The notes under the pieces were generated by a model that saw only the letters and a list, made by a program, of their open reading frames with translations, had not been told where the DNA came from and searched no databases. A stretch of DNA of 64,000 bases from Chloroflexota bacterium (GTDB lineage: Bacteria; Chloroflexota; Limnocylindria; P2-11E), in NCBI GenBank assembly GCA_027310565.1, contig DAIDAP010000036.1:26896-90895 (forward strand), written 5' to 3'. The stretch's first letter is position 1. Every line of letters begins with the position of its first letter. Below are positions 28,051 through 36,245 of the stretch, piece by piece. The translations under genes and the position numbers were made by a program.

Positions 28051-28485
28051 GTGGGGCTCGTCGACCGCGTGCTGGGGCGGCGCGACCGGGAGCGGCAGCG
28101 CCGGCTCGCCGCCGCCTCCGCCGCCGTGGACCGCGAGCTCGCGGCGAACCTCGAGCTCGCGGCGATGTTCGGCCAGACGCGCCAGGCGGTCGTCCTCGAG
28201 AATGGCGAGTTCGCGCGCCACCGTGCCGTGCTGGAGAGCGAGCTGCCGTCGGTCTTCGACGGCCTGCGCGACCTGTACGCGCGTATCCCCGACGCGGAAT
28301 CGGCCATGGAGCGCCGGGGTCCGGCCGGATCGCTGCGGCCGGAGGATCGCTCGATCGTCGAGGGCTGGGAGGGCGACGCGCGATCGCTCCAGCGCGAGCT
28401 GCGTTCCGCGGCCGCCGCGCCGCCGCCGTCGCTGGCGTCGCTGCTCCTCGGCCGTCTGCGCGGAGGCCCGTCCGGCAGGGGATAG
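28051..28485 (+). CDS. Hypothetical helical protein
   Basis: 144 aa, GTG start. Not recognised. It is highly charged and predicted largely helical: RRDRERQRRLAAASAAVDRELAANLELAAMFGQTRQAVVLENGEFARHRAVLE, then a C-terminal Ala/Pro/Gly-rich tail. There is no membrane segment, and no cysteines. The N-terminal 90 residues could form a coiled coil. It is divergent from the AAA ATPase gene and 47 nt upstream of the PBP1A gene; relation to either is unknown. Confidence 0.6.
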   Translation: MGLVDRVLGRRDRERQRRLAAASAAVDRELAANLELAAMFGQTRQAVVLENGEFARHRAVLESELPSVFDGLRDLYARIPDAESAMERRGPAGSLRPEDRSIVEGWEGDARSLQRELRSAAAAPPPSLASLLLGRLRGGPSGRG

Positions 28486-28532
28486 CCCCGCCGCTGGCTA
28501 ATGGCACGTGACCTGCATCGTTAAGCCGTCGG

Positions 28533-30860
28533 ATGGCAGGTCCGCTCAGACCGGGTCGCGCCTATCGCGCGTACCGCTTCCCGCAGCGCAAGGGTGGCCG
28601 CCTCTGGCGCCGTCCGGGACCGGCCGTTCGGCTCGGCCCGCTCGCCGGAGGAGCGCTCGCGTTCGTGCTCGCGATGGGCGCGCTGGCCGGCACCGCCGCG
28701 GCCGCCGTCATCGGGTACCTCGCCGCCGACCTCCCGGAGGCTCAGGACCTCGCGAGCGTCCCCGTGCCCCTCACGACGCGGATCTACGACCGCTCGGGCG
28801 AGCGCCTCCTGTACACGCTCGAGAATCAGCGTCGCGACCTCGTCGGCCTCGAGGCGATCCCGCAGCGCCTTCAGGACGCCACCATCGCGATCGAGGACAA
28901 GACCTTCTGGACGAACCCCGGCATCGACGTCGGCGGCATCATCCGCGCCGCGAACGCGAACCTCTCGAGCGGCGGCATCAGCCAGGGCGGCTCCACCATC
29001 ACCCAGCAGCTCATCAAGCAGCGCCTGCTCGGCGACGACCCCACGTTCACGCGGAAGATCAAGGAGGCGATCCTGGCGATCGAGGCGACGAGGACGTTCA
29101 CGAAGAAGCAGATCCTCGAGATGTACTTCAACCAGGTCTACTACGGGAACCAGTCGTACGGCGTGCGGGCGGCGGCGCAGACGTACTTCGGCGTCGCGGA
29201 CCTGAACCAGCTCACGCTCGGCCAGGTCGCGCTCCTCGCGGGGCTGCCGCAGGCGCCCTCGTCGTACGACCCGATCGTCAATCCGGACGGGGCCTACGCC
29301 CGCCGAGCCGCGGTGCTCCAGGCCATGGTCGACAACGGCTACGTCAGCGCCGACGAGGCCGCCGCGGCGCAGGACGAGCCGATCGTCGTGAAGCCCGCGG
29401 CAACGGCGCTGTGGGCGGCCCACTTCACGTTCCGCGTCCGCGAGCAGCTCATCCGCGAGGTCGGCGAGAAGGCGGCCTACGAGGGCGGGTTCACCGTCAT
29501 CACGACGCTCGACTGGAACATGCAGGCGCTCGCGGAGAAGGAGGTGAAGGCGAAGGTCGATTCGCTCAAGGGCGCGAACGTGAACAACGCGGCGCTCATC
29601 ACGATGGATCCGCGGACCGGCGAGATCCTGGCCTACGTCGGATCGTACGACTACAACATCAACACGCCGAAGATGCGCGGCGACTACGACCACGCGGGCA
29701 TCGCGCTCCGGCAGCCCGGCTCGACGTTCAAGCTGTTCACCTACCTCGCCGGCATGGAGTTCGCGGGGCTGACCGCCTCCTCGCGGCTCTACGACATCGA
29801 GTTCAAGATGCGTGACGGCAGCGGGCAGGTCTACGCCCCGAGGGACGCGACGCTGCAGCAGCACGGGCCGACGACGGTGCGGCAGGCGCTGCGCGAGTCG
29901 CTGAACCTCCCGGCCCTGCAGGTCGCGCGCACCGTCGGCGTCGACCGCATCATCGACGTCGTCGGCCAGCTCGGCATCCAGCGCGAGTTCGCCCGATCCC
30001 GCCTCGGCATCTCGTTCGGCATCGGCGCCGGCGAGATGCGCCTCATCGACATGGCGAGCGCGTATCAGGTCGTGGCGAACATGGGCGTGCGCGTCGAGCC
30101 GACGATGATCCTGAAGATCATCGACCCGAAGGGGAAGGTCGTCCGCGACTTCTCCAAGCCCGAGGGACGCCAGGTGCTCGACCCGCGTCTGGCGTGGGTG
30201 ATGACCGACATCCTCAAGGACAACACGAATCCGCAGGCCTCGTTCGTGTTCGGCCCGTGGACGACGATCGGGCGGCCGGCGGCGCTCAAGACCGGCACGA
30301 CCGACAACCTGCAGGACGTGCTCGCGATCGGCTACACGCCGCAGCGTCTGACCGCGGTGTGGATGGGCAACTCGGACAACTCGCAGATGTACGGCATCAC
30401 CTCGGCGATGGCGCCGGGCGTGCTGTGGCGCGACTACATGAAGCAGGTCGTGGCCGGGCTGCCGGTGGAGTGGTACCCGGAGCCGGACGGCATGGTCGAC
30501 CGCGTCGTCTGCGTCAATCCGTCGCCGTACGGCGGCAACGGCTCGGGCGAGCTGCCGGGTCCGTTCTGCCCGCCGGGCTTCCGCTTCACCGAGCACTACC
30601 TGGCGGGGACCGAGCCGAAGAAGAACGACGCCGACTTCTACACCTCGTGCGGCATCCGCCTCGCTGCGCCGTTCGCCGACTGGCAGGCCGACTACAACCG
30701 CTGGGCCGCGGGTGCGGTGAACGGCAGCTACGGCTACGGGCGGTTCAACTGGCAGATCTGCGGGTTCTCGCCCTCGCCCTCGCCGTCGGCGTCGCCGGGC
30801 GCGAGCGCCTCGCCGCGGCCGACGACCACGCCGAGGCCGACGAGGCGGCCGCGTCCCTGA
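28533..30860 (+). CDS. Class A penicillin-binding protein (PBP1A-like), bifunctional
   Basis: 775 aa. Polymerises glycan strands and cross-links peptides at the outer membrane face. One N-terminal helix (LAGGALAFVLAMGALAGTAAAAVIGYL) precedes the GT51 domain: IAIEDKTFWTNPGIDVGGIIRA (catalytic Glu), QGGSTITQQLIKQ, RKIKEAILAIEATRTFTKKQILEMYFNQVYYG. The transpeptidase domain has SxxK in RQPGSTFKLF (around residue 396), SLN in RESLNLPALQ, and KTGTT. The C-terminus is a Ser/Pro/Thr-rich tail. Full length. No Shine-Dalgarno sequence is evident at the ATG. Confidence 0.95.
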   Translation: MAGPLRPGRAYRAYRFPQRKGGRLWRRPGPAVRLGPLAGGALAFVLAMGALAGTAAAAVIGYLAADLPEAQDLASVPVPLTTRIYDRSGERLLYTLENQRRDLVGLEAIPQRLQDATIAIEDKTFWTNPGIDVGGIIRAANANLSSGGISQGGSTITQQLIKQRLLGDDPTFTRKIKEAILAIEATRTFTKKQILEMYFNQVYYGNQSYGVRAAAQTYFGVADLNQLTLGQVALLAGLPQAPSSYDPIVNPDGAYARRAAVLQAMVDNGYVSADEAAAAQDEPIVVKPAATALWAAHFTFRVREQLIREVGEKAAYEGGFTVITTLDWNMQALAEKEVKAKVDSLKGANVNNAALITMDPRTGEILAYVGSYDYNINTPKMRGDYDHAGIALRQPGSTFKLFTYLAGMEFAGLTASSRLYDIEFKMRDGSGQVYAPRDATLQQHGPTTVRQALRESLNLPALQVARTVGVDRIIDVVGQLGIQREFARSRLGISFGIGAGEMRLIDMASAYQVVANMGVRVEPTMILKIIDPKGKVVRDFSKPEGRQVLDPRLAWVMTDILKDNTNPQASFVFGPWTTIGRPAALKTGTTDNLQDVLAIGYTPQRLTAVWMGNSDNSQMYGITSAMAPGVLWRDYMKQVVAGLPVEWYPEPDGMVDRVVCVNPSPYGGNGSGELPGPFCPPGFRFTEHYLAGTEPKKNDADFYTSCGIRLAAPFADWQADYNRWAAGAVNGSYGYGRFNWQICGFSPSPSPSASPGASASPRPTTTPRPTRRPRP

Positions 30861-30873
30861 CCTGACGCCTCTC

Positions 30874-30879
30874 TAGACT
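30874..30879 (+). promoter_or_regulatory. -10 hexamer TAGACT, 7 nt before the polyprenyl synthase gene
   Basis: TAGACT ends 7 nt before the GTG at 30887, with no Shine-Dalgarno sequence, so a leaderless start is likely. It lies in the 26-nt gap after the PBP1A gene. Confidence 0.42.
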
Positions 30880-30886
30880 TCGTCTC

Positions 30887-31867
30887 GTGGCCGACGTCGC
30901 GAGGGCCTCGTTCTACGAGCCCGTCGAGCAGGAGCTGCGCGAGCTCGAAGCGCGCCTGCGCGGCGTGGCGCGCGGCGGCCATCCGACCTTCGGCGCCGCG
31001 GTCGAGCACCTCTTCTCCGCGCCGGGGAAGCTGCTGCGCCCGACGCTGGTGTTCCTCGCGGCGCGCTTCGGCACGCGCCCCGACCCCGCCGTCGTCCTCA
31101 ACCTCGCGCTGTCGCTCGAGCTCGTGCACACGGCGTCGCTCGTGCACGACGACATCGTCGACCGCGCCGACCTCCGGAGGAACATGCCGACCGTCAACGC
31201 GCGCTGGGGCGACGACGCGGCGCTCATCGTCGGCGACTACCTCTTCGCGAAGGCCTATGCGCTCGCGGCGGTGCTGCCGAAGCCGGAGGTCATCGCGATC
31301 GTCGCGCAGACCGTCTTCGCGCTGTGCGACGGGGAGCTCAAGGAGGTCACCATGGAGCGCGCGCTGCCGAGCGAGGAGCAGTACCTCGAGCGCATCGAGC
31401 TGAAGACCGCCTCGCTCTACGCGGCCTGCTGCCAGGGCGCCGCCCTGCTCACCGAGGCTGAGCCGGAGCACGTCGCCGCGCTGGGCGCGTTCGGCACGAA
31501 CCTCGGGCTCGCGTTCCAGATCACCGACGACATCCTCGACGTGGTCGGCGACGAGAGCGAGTTCGGGAAGACCGTCGGCCGCGATCTCGCCGAGGGCATG
31601 CCCACGCTGCCGATGATCTACGCGGCGCTCGAGGCCGACGGTTACGCGGGCGAGCTCGCGCGGCGGATCACGCGGATCGGGAAGGCGGAGGGCGAGGTGC
31701 GCGATCTCCTCCGCGTGATCCGCGAGAGCGGCGGACCGGCGCGCGCCCGAGAGCGAGCGCTCGCGTTCCACGATCTCGCGGCCAGTGCCCTGGACGCGCT
31801 TCCCGATGGGCGGGAGCGGGCCGCGCTGCGCGACCTCGCGGACTTCGTGATCAGCCGGGTGCGTTAG
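30887..31867 (+). CDS. Polyprenyl diphosphate synthase (long-chain, trans type)
   Basis: 326 aa. Condenses isopentenyl diphosphate onto allylic diphosphates to make the prenyl tail of menaquinone. First Asp-rich motif VHDDIVDRADLRRNMPT (DDxxD) and second ITDDILDVVGDESEFGKTVGRDLAEGMPTLPMIY (DDxxD); GKLLRPTLVFLAA is the substrate-binding Lys/Arg region. The length and absence of bulky residues before the first motif suit octaprenyl to decaprenyl products, but chain length cannot be fixed here. It lies downstream of the PBP1A gene and converges on ricT. Confidence 0.92.
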   Translation: MADVARASFYEPVEQELRELEARLRGVARGGHPTFGAAVEHLFSAPGKLLRPTLVFLAARFGTRPDPAVVLNLALSLELVHTASLVHDDIVDRADLRRNMPTVNARWGDDAALIVGDYLFAKAYALAAVLPKPEVIAIVAQTVFALCDGELKEVTMERALPSEEQYLERIELKTASLYAACCQGAALLTEAEPEHVAALGAFGTNLGLAFQITDDILDVVGDESEFGKTVGRDLAEGMPTLPMIYAALEADGYAGELARRITRIGKAEGEVRDLLRVIRESGGPARARERALAFHDLAASALDALPDGRERAALRDLADFVISRVR

Positions 31868-32853
31868 CTCCGCTGGCGGCGGTCGCGGCCGCCGCGGCGC
31901 CCCCGACGGCGCTTGCGCCGGGCTCCGTCCTCGCCGACGGGGGTGGGGCGCTCCATGCGCGGCACCTCGTCGCCGCCGTAGGAGCCGACGCCGCGCGTGT
32001 GCGCGCCGACGCGCGAGAACTCGACGCCGAGCTCTTGCGCGGTGATCTCCGCCCGTCCGCCGGTCGCGAGCTCCACGACCACGGCCTCCTTCACGACGTT
32101 GGTGCCCTGGGTCACGGCGCAGCCGCTCGTGCCGCACTGTCCGCCCTGGCAGGAGGGGATGTGGAACACCTCGCCGACCTTCGGGAGCTTCCCCTTGACC
32201 TCCTGGTAGGTCTCGAGCTCGTAGATGAGGCAGCACTTGAGACGCCCGCACACGCCGGTGAGCTTGGCCTGGTTGAGCGGCAGGTCCTGCTCCTTCGCCA
32301 TGCGGATCGATATGTTCGAGAACTTGTCGAGCCAGCTCGAGCAGCAGAGCTCGCGCCCGCACGTCCCCACGCCGGTCATCACCTTCGTCTCGTCGCGCGC
32401 TCCCAGACGGCGAAGCTCGATGCGCGTGCCGAACCGTGCCGCGAACGCGTCGGTGAGCTCGGCGAGGTTGAGCCGGTCCTCGCTCTGCTGCGAGTAGAAG
32501 ACCGTGAGCGCGGTGCCGTCGAACTGCCAGTCGCAGCCGAGCACCTTCAGCGGGAGCCCGCGCTCGCGCACCATCCCCGCCGCCGTGACCGCGGCCTCGG
32601 CCTCCATCCGCTTGCGTCTGTTGATCTCGAGCACGTCCGACGCGGTCGCCTTGCGCTCGACGACGCCGAGCGGCATGTCGACCTGCACGAGCGGCGAGTC
32701 GGTGGGGAGGATCTGGATCCGGGCGGCGTCGAGGCCGACCTCGGTGCGCACTATGACCCACTGGTTGATCGTGAAGTCGCCGATCTGACCGGGCTCGAAG
32801 AAGTACATGCGGCCTGCCTTCGCGAAGCGGACGCCGACGACCGTGCGCATCAT
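31864..32853 (-). CDS. ricT: PSP1 domain protein (RicT/YaaT type)
   Basis: 329 aa; the track start is far upstream in antisense text. Start ATG-ATG at 32853 overlaps the holB stop (ATGA). PSP1 core: GKV/FAKAGRMYFFEPGQ, DWQFDGTALTVFYSQQSEDRLNLAELTDAFAARFGTRIELRRLGARDETK, then the cysteine-rich region GVGTCGRELCCSSWL...GVCGRLKCCLIYE, which in Bacillus RicT/YaaT holds iron-sulfur clusters. The tail is Arg-rich. In Firmicutes this protein forms the Y-complex affecting RNase Y and phosphorelay. The holB-ricT order matches Firmicutes. Confidence 0.93.
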   Translation of the reverse strand: MMRTVVGVRFAKAGRMYFFEPGQIGDFTINQWVIVRTEVGLDAARIQILPTDSPLVQVDMPLGVVERKATASDVLEINRRKRMEAEAAVTAAGMVRERGLPLKVLGCDWQFDGTALTVFYSQQSEDRLNLAELTDAFAARFGTRIELRRLGARDETKVMTGVGTCGRELCCSSWLDKFSNISIRMAKEQDLPLNQAKLTGVCGRLKCCLIYELETYQEVKGKLPKVGEVFHIPSCQGGQCGTSGCAVTQGTNVVKEAVVVELATGGRAEITAQELGVEFSRVGAHTRGVGSYGGDEVPRMERPTPVGEDGARRKRRRGRRGGRDRRQRS

Positions 32854-33887
32854 GCGGCGGCCGCCAGGTCCGCGCGGTAGGGGAGCCGCAGCGCGAGCAG
32901 CTCCAGCAGCATGCGCGCGCTCACCGTCGTCTCGACGACGTCGCGCCGCCAGCGTTCGAACGCCTGCGCGAGGTCGACCAGCTCGCGTCCGCCGGTGCTG
33001 GCGGCGAGCTTCGCCGACTCGGCCGCGCGCTCGGGGCGCACGGCCCGCTCGGGCGCTCCCGCCGCGACGAAGGCGGCGTCGCGCAGCAGCTCGCCCCATT
33101 CGACGAGGCGGGTCTCGATCTGCGCGCTGCGCTTCTGCGTGTCGGTGCGCGACTCGGCGAGGTCGGCGGCCCACGCGAAGCGGTCGGTGAGCCGGCTGGC
33201 CACGAGCGTGTAGAACTCGCGCTCGAGCGCCCGCCGCGCCTCGCGCTCGGCCTCGTCGATCGCCAGCCGGATCGCGACACCCGGCTTCCCGGCGGCCGCC
33301 GCCGCGTAGCGCGCGGCGTCGGGGCCCAACCGCGCGACGAGCGCCGCCTCGATCTCGGCGCGCGGCACGGGGCGGAACGGGATCGGCTGCACGCGCGAGC
33401 GGATCGTGTCGAGGAGCCGCGAGGGCGTGGGGGTCACCAGGAGGAGACACGCGTGCGCCGGCGGCTCCTCGAGCGTCTTGAGCAGCGCCGTCTCGGCGTG
33501 CTCGGAGAGGTCGGCCGCGTCGTCGATGATCACGACGCGGGTGCGGCCCTCGAGCGGGCGCAGCGCGAGATCCTGCTGCATCGCGCGGACCTGCTCGATG
33601 CTGATGTTCTTGCGGTCGTCGCGCGTGCCGCTGTCCACCAGGCGCGTCACCTCGCGGACGTCCGGATGCAGGCCGCGCTCGATCTTCCGGCAGGCGACGC
33701 ATGCGCCGCAGCCGCCGCTCACGCGCGGCTCGCGATCGCAGTTGAGCGTCTGCGCGAGCCGGATCGCGACGGTGTGCTTGCCGATCGAGCGCGGTCCGCT
33801 GAGCTCGTACGCATGGGCAACGTCGCCACGGACCGCCTGGTCCCCGAGCCTGTCGAGGAGGCGACGCTGCCCGATGACATCTCGCAT
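32850..33887 (-). CDS. holB: DNA polymerase III delta-prime (clamp loader) subunit
   Basis: 345 aa. Clamp-loader ATPase-like subunit: MRDVIGQRRLLDRLGDQAVRGDVAHAYELSGPRSIGKHTVAIRLAQTLNC, zinc module GGCGACVACRKIERGLHPDV, RTRVVIIDDAADLSEHAETALLKTLEEPPAHACLLLVT, and TIRSRVQPIPF (sensor). The P-loop is intact (GPRSIGKHT), as is usual for Firmicutes/Chloroflexota HolB. Coupled to ricT by a 4-nt overlap. Confidence 0.93.
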   Translation of the reverse strand: MRDVIGQRRLLDRLGDQAVRGDVAHAYELSGPRSIGKHTVAIRLAQTLNCDREPRVSGGCGACVACRKIERGLHPDVREVTRLVDSGTRDDRKNISIEQVRAMQQDLALRPLEGRTRVVIIDDAADLSEHAETALLKTLEEPPAHACLLLVTPTPSRLLDTIRSRVQPIPFRPVPRAEIEAALVARLGPDAARYAAAAAGKPGVAIRLAIDEAEREARRALEREFYTLVASRLTDRFAWAADLAESRTDTQKRSAQIETRLVEWGELLRDAAFVAAGAPERAVRPERAAESAKLAASTGGRELVDLAQAFERWRRDVVETTVSARMLLELLALRLPYRADLAAAA

Positions 33888-33913
33888 CGGGTCAGGGCGA
33901 TTCTATGCTCTCG

Positions 33914-33994
33914 CTAGCAGCAGGGCTCGTCGCTCTGCGGCGGGCAGCAGACGGGTGAGGGACAGCACGGCTGCGGGCAGCACGGCTCGCTCAT
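33914..33994 (-). CDS. 26-residue cysteine-pair peptide in the arsenic operon
   Basis: Too short for the track. It reads MSEPCCPQPCCPSPVCCPPQ followed by SDEPCC: four CC pairs, eight cysteines in 26 residues, with Pro spacers. It has the strongest Shine-Dalgarno of the region, GAGAAAGGAGG, 6 nt before the ATG, and this site lies on the stop codon of arsR, so translation is coupled. The gene follows arsR by 14 nt on the same strand and stops 27 nt before holB. Vicinal dithiols bind As(III) tightly, so an arsenite-binding, metallothionein-like or chaperone role is the natural inference. No family recognised. Confidence 0.7.
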   Translation of the reverse strand: MSEPCCPQPCCPSPVCCPPQSDEPCC

Positions 33995-34008
33995 CGGGGC
34001 CTCCTTTC

Positions 34009-34353
34009 TCAGCGCAGCGCGTCGACCAGACGCCGGATGTGCGCCGGGAGATGCGGCGTGAGACGGTAGTACGTCCAGATGCCGCGGCGCGTCGCCTCCA
34101 CCAGCCCGGCGTCGCGGAGCTTCCCGATGTGGTGCGAGATGGTCCCCTGCGTGAGGCCGAACGTCGCGGTGAAGTCGCAGACGCACGCCGGCTCGGTCGC
34201 CTCGCGCAGCGCGAGGACGATCTGCAGCCGCGTCGGATCGGCGAGCGCCCGGAGGACGGCCGCGAGCTCGCCGGCGCGCTCCGCGGGCAACTCGGGCTCG
34301 AGCGCGCAGCACACGCCACGCTCACGGTCCGGAAGGATCCGCGCCGCGCTCAT
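34009..34353 (-). CDS. arsR: Arsenical-resistance regulator ArsR
   Basis: 114 aa from the ATG at 34353. Winged-helix repressor: LRALADPTRLQIVLALREATEPACVCDFTATFGLTQGTISHHIGKLRDAGLV. The metal site CVCDF corresponds to the ELCVCDL arsenite motif of plasmid R773 ArsR, and a further pair is present in GVCCALEPEL near the N-terminus. It should release its operator when As(III) binds. It is divergent from arsM across an operator and co-transcribed with the 26-residue peptide. Confidence 0.95.
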   Translation of the reverse strand: MSAARILPDRERGVCCALEPELPAERAGELAAVLRALADPTRLQIVLALREATEPACVCDFTATFGLTQGTISHHIGKLRDAGLVEATRRGIWTYYRLTPHLPAHIRRLVDALR

Positions 34354-34360
34354 CGCGGCG

Positions 34361-34389
34361 ATCGTAGCAGACCCATTGACGACTATCAA
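34361..34389 (-). promoter_or_regulatory. arsR promoter TTGATA-17-TACGAT
   Basis: On the minus strand TTGATA and TACGAT are 17 nt apart. The -10 ends 7 nt before the arsR ATG, so the mRNA is probably leaderless. The -35 overlaps the ArsR operator candidate, as expected for self-repression. Confidence 0.6.
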
Positions 34390-34391
34390 TG
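34374..34391. promoter_or_regulatory. Candidate ArsR operator CATTGA-N6-TCAATG
   Basis: Six-base perfect inverted arms with a 6-nt spacer, in the layout of known ArsR operators. It lies between divergent arsR and arsM, covering the arsR -35 and a TTGACG that could be the arsM -35. Confidence 0.6.
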
Positions 34392-34442
34392 CGTTGTGGG
34401 AGCATGTGGCGGGCGCCGCCGGCGGCGCGCGGGAGGACGAAG

Positions 34443-35195
34443 ATGAGCGAACTCCAGGAGGCGGTGCGCGCGAGGTACGCCGAGCGCGCGCTGCGGATGG
34501 CGAAGACACCGGGGAGCTGTTGCGACGACGCGGGCTCGACCCGCGACGCCTACAGCGGCGAGGAGCTCGCGAGCGTCGGCCTCGGTCCCGCCGCGAGCCT
34601 CGGCTGCGGGAACCCGACCCTGCTCGCCGACCTCCGTCCCGGTGAGCGCGTGCTGGATCTGGGGTCCGGCGCGGGCGTCGACGTGCTGCTCTCCGCGCGC
34701 CGCGTGTCGCCCGGCGGGCACGCCTACGGCGTGGACATGACCGACGAGATGCTCGCGGTCGCGCGCGAGCACCAGCGCCGCGCGGGCATCGCGAACGCGT
34801 CGTTCCACAAGGGCACGATCGAGGCGCTGCCGCTCGACGACGCGAGCGTCGACGTCGTCATCTCGAACTGCGTCATCAACCTCGCGGCCGACAAGCGGGC
34901 GGTGCTCCGCGAGGCGTTCCGGGTGCTCCGGGATGGCGGACGCCTCGCGGTCGCCGACATGGTGGCGCTCGAGGAGCTGGCGCCGGCGGCGAAGCGGCGC
35001 CTCGACCTGTGGGCCGGCTGCGTCGCCGGGACGATCACGGTGGAGGAGTACGCCGCCGCGCTGCGTGAGGTCGGCTTCACGGACGTCGCGATCGAGGTGA
35101 CGCGCGAGGTCACGCTCGACGGCGTCGCCGGACGGATCGCGAGCGCCTACCTGAGGGCCCGCAAGCCGTCGCGGGACGTGACCGCCGCGGCGTAG
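34443..35195 (+). CDS. arsM: Arsenite S-adenosylmethionine methyltransferase ArsM
   Basis: 250 aa from the ATG at 34443 behind GGGAGG; the track start 18 codons earlier lacks a site. Methylates As(III). Cysteines expected for the arsenic site are present in GSCCDD, LGCGNP, SNCVINL and DLWAGCVAG. SAM motif I is ERVLDLGSGAGVDVLLSARRV. Its promoter region includes the CATTGA-N6-TCAATG operator and a perfect 16-bp palindrome GCGCCGCCGGCGGCGC (34413-34428) in the 5' leader. The last 49 nt overlap the end of the GT4 gene on the other strand. Confidence 0.94.
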   Translation: MSELQEAVRARYAERALRMAKTPGSCCDDAGSTRDAYSGEELASVGLGPAASLGCGNPTLLADLRPGERVLDLGSGAGVDVLLSARRVSPGGHAYGVDMTDEMLAVAREHQRRAGIANASFHKGTIEALPLDDASVDVVISNCVINLAADKRAVLREAFRVLRDGGRLAVADMVALEELAPAAKRRLDLWAGCVAGTITVEEYAAALREVGFTDVAIEVTREVTLDGVAGRIASAYLRARKPSRDVTAAA

Positions 35196-36238
35196 ACCGC
35201 CTCGGTCCGGCGCGCGACCGCGGGCCAGCTGAACTCGGCGCGCGCGCGCTCGCGGCCGGCCGCTCCCATGCGCCGCGCGCCGTCCGGATCGGCGAGCAGC
35301 GCGAGGACCGCATCCGCGATCGCGCGCGGCTCGTTCCGCGCGTGCAGCCCGTCCACGCCTTCGCGCACGACCTCGCGCAGCGGCGGGATGTCGCCGGCGA
35401 CCACCGGCAGGCCGGCGGTCCACGCCTCGAGGTAGGCGTGGCCGAACGTCTCGTGCTCGCTCGGCATGGCGAAGATCGTCGCCCGCGCGAACGCCTCGGC
35501 CTTCTCGCGCTCGCTCACCACGCCGCGCTCGATCCAGCGGGGATCCGCACGCGGCCTGGCGAGGCGCGCGCTCCACGCCGGCTGGCCGATCGCGACGAAC
35601 CGCGCGTCGGGCCGCTCCCGCCATACCAGCGGCGCCGCGTCGCGCAGCGCGTGGTATCCCTTGTAGCGCTCCTTCCGCCCGACGAAGAGCACCGTCGCGG
35701 GCTCGCGCGGCACGTCCGGCAGCGCCGCGAGGTTCGGCCCGATCCCGGTGACGTGGACCCGCGCCACGCCGCGCGCGCGGTACCACGCCGCCTCCCACTC
35801 GGTCAGCGCGATGAGCGCGTCGTCGCGCCGGTACCGCGCGAGGTCGGCCCGCCCGCCGCCGGAGAAGGGCTGCCCCGGATGGACCAGGGGCGTCTCCACG
35901 AACGCGGCGCCGGCGGCTCGGGCCGCCGATGCGAGCTCGCCCGCCCACTCGCGCGCCAGCGAGTGCACGACGTCCGCGCCGGCGACGACGCGCCGCAGGT
36001 CGTCCGCGCGCACCAGCGTGGTCGGCAGGAGCGCGTCGACGGCCGCGCCCAGCCTGCCCCCGCGTACGTCGAGGAGGGTCAGGCCGCCGGCGTCCATGCC
36101 GGCGCGCCGCCAGGGCGGGCGCATGCCGACGAGCGTGACGTCGTGACCGAGCGCGCGCAGCTCGCGTTCGAGCGCGCGCGCGAAGGTCTCGGAGCCGCCG
36201 ACGGTCGAGACGAGCTTCTTCGCGACGACGACGCGCAA
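35147..36238 (-). CDS. GT4 glycosyltransferase (A)
   Basis: 363 aa, TTG start (MRVVVAKKLVSTVGGSETFA). GT-B fold: N-terminal TVGGSETFARALERELRALGHDVTLVG, VTGIGPNLAALP, donor-site TVLFVGRKERYKGYHALRDA, and IFAMPSEHETFGHAYLEAWTAGLPVVAGDIPPLREVV with the EX7E motif. It is 7 nt downstream of a related GT4 gene, so the two are a tandem pair. The acceptor and sugar cannot be deduced. A retaining mechanism is expected for GT4. Its 3' end overlaps arsM convergently. Confidence 0.9.
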   Translation of the reverse strand: MRVVVAKKLVSTVGGSETFARALERELRALGHDVTLVGMRPPWRRAGMDAGGLTLLDVRGGRLGAAVDALLPTTLVRADDLRRVVAGADVVHSLAREWAGELASAARAAGAAFVETPLVHPGQPFSGGGRADLARYRRDDALIALTEWEAAWYRARGVARVHVTGIGPNLAALPDVPREPATVLFVGRKERYKGYHALRDAAPLVWRERPDARFVAIGQPAWSARLARPRADPRWIERGVVSEREKAEAFARATIFAMPSEHETFGHAYLEAWTAGLPVVAGDIPPLREVVREGVDGLHARNEPRAIADAVLALLADPDGARRMGAAGRERARAEFSWPAVARRTEAVYAAAVTSRDGLRALR

Positions 36239-36245
36239 GACGCCG

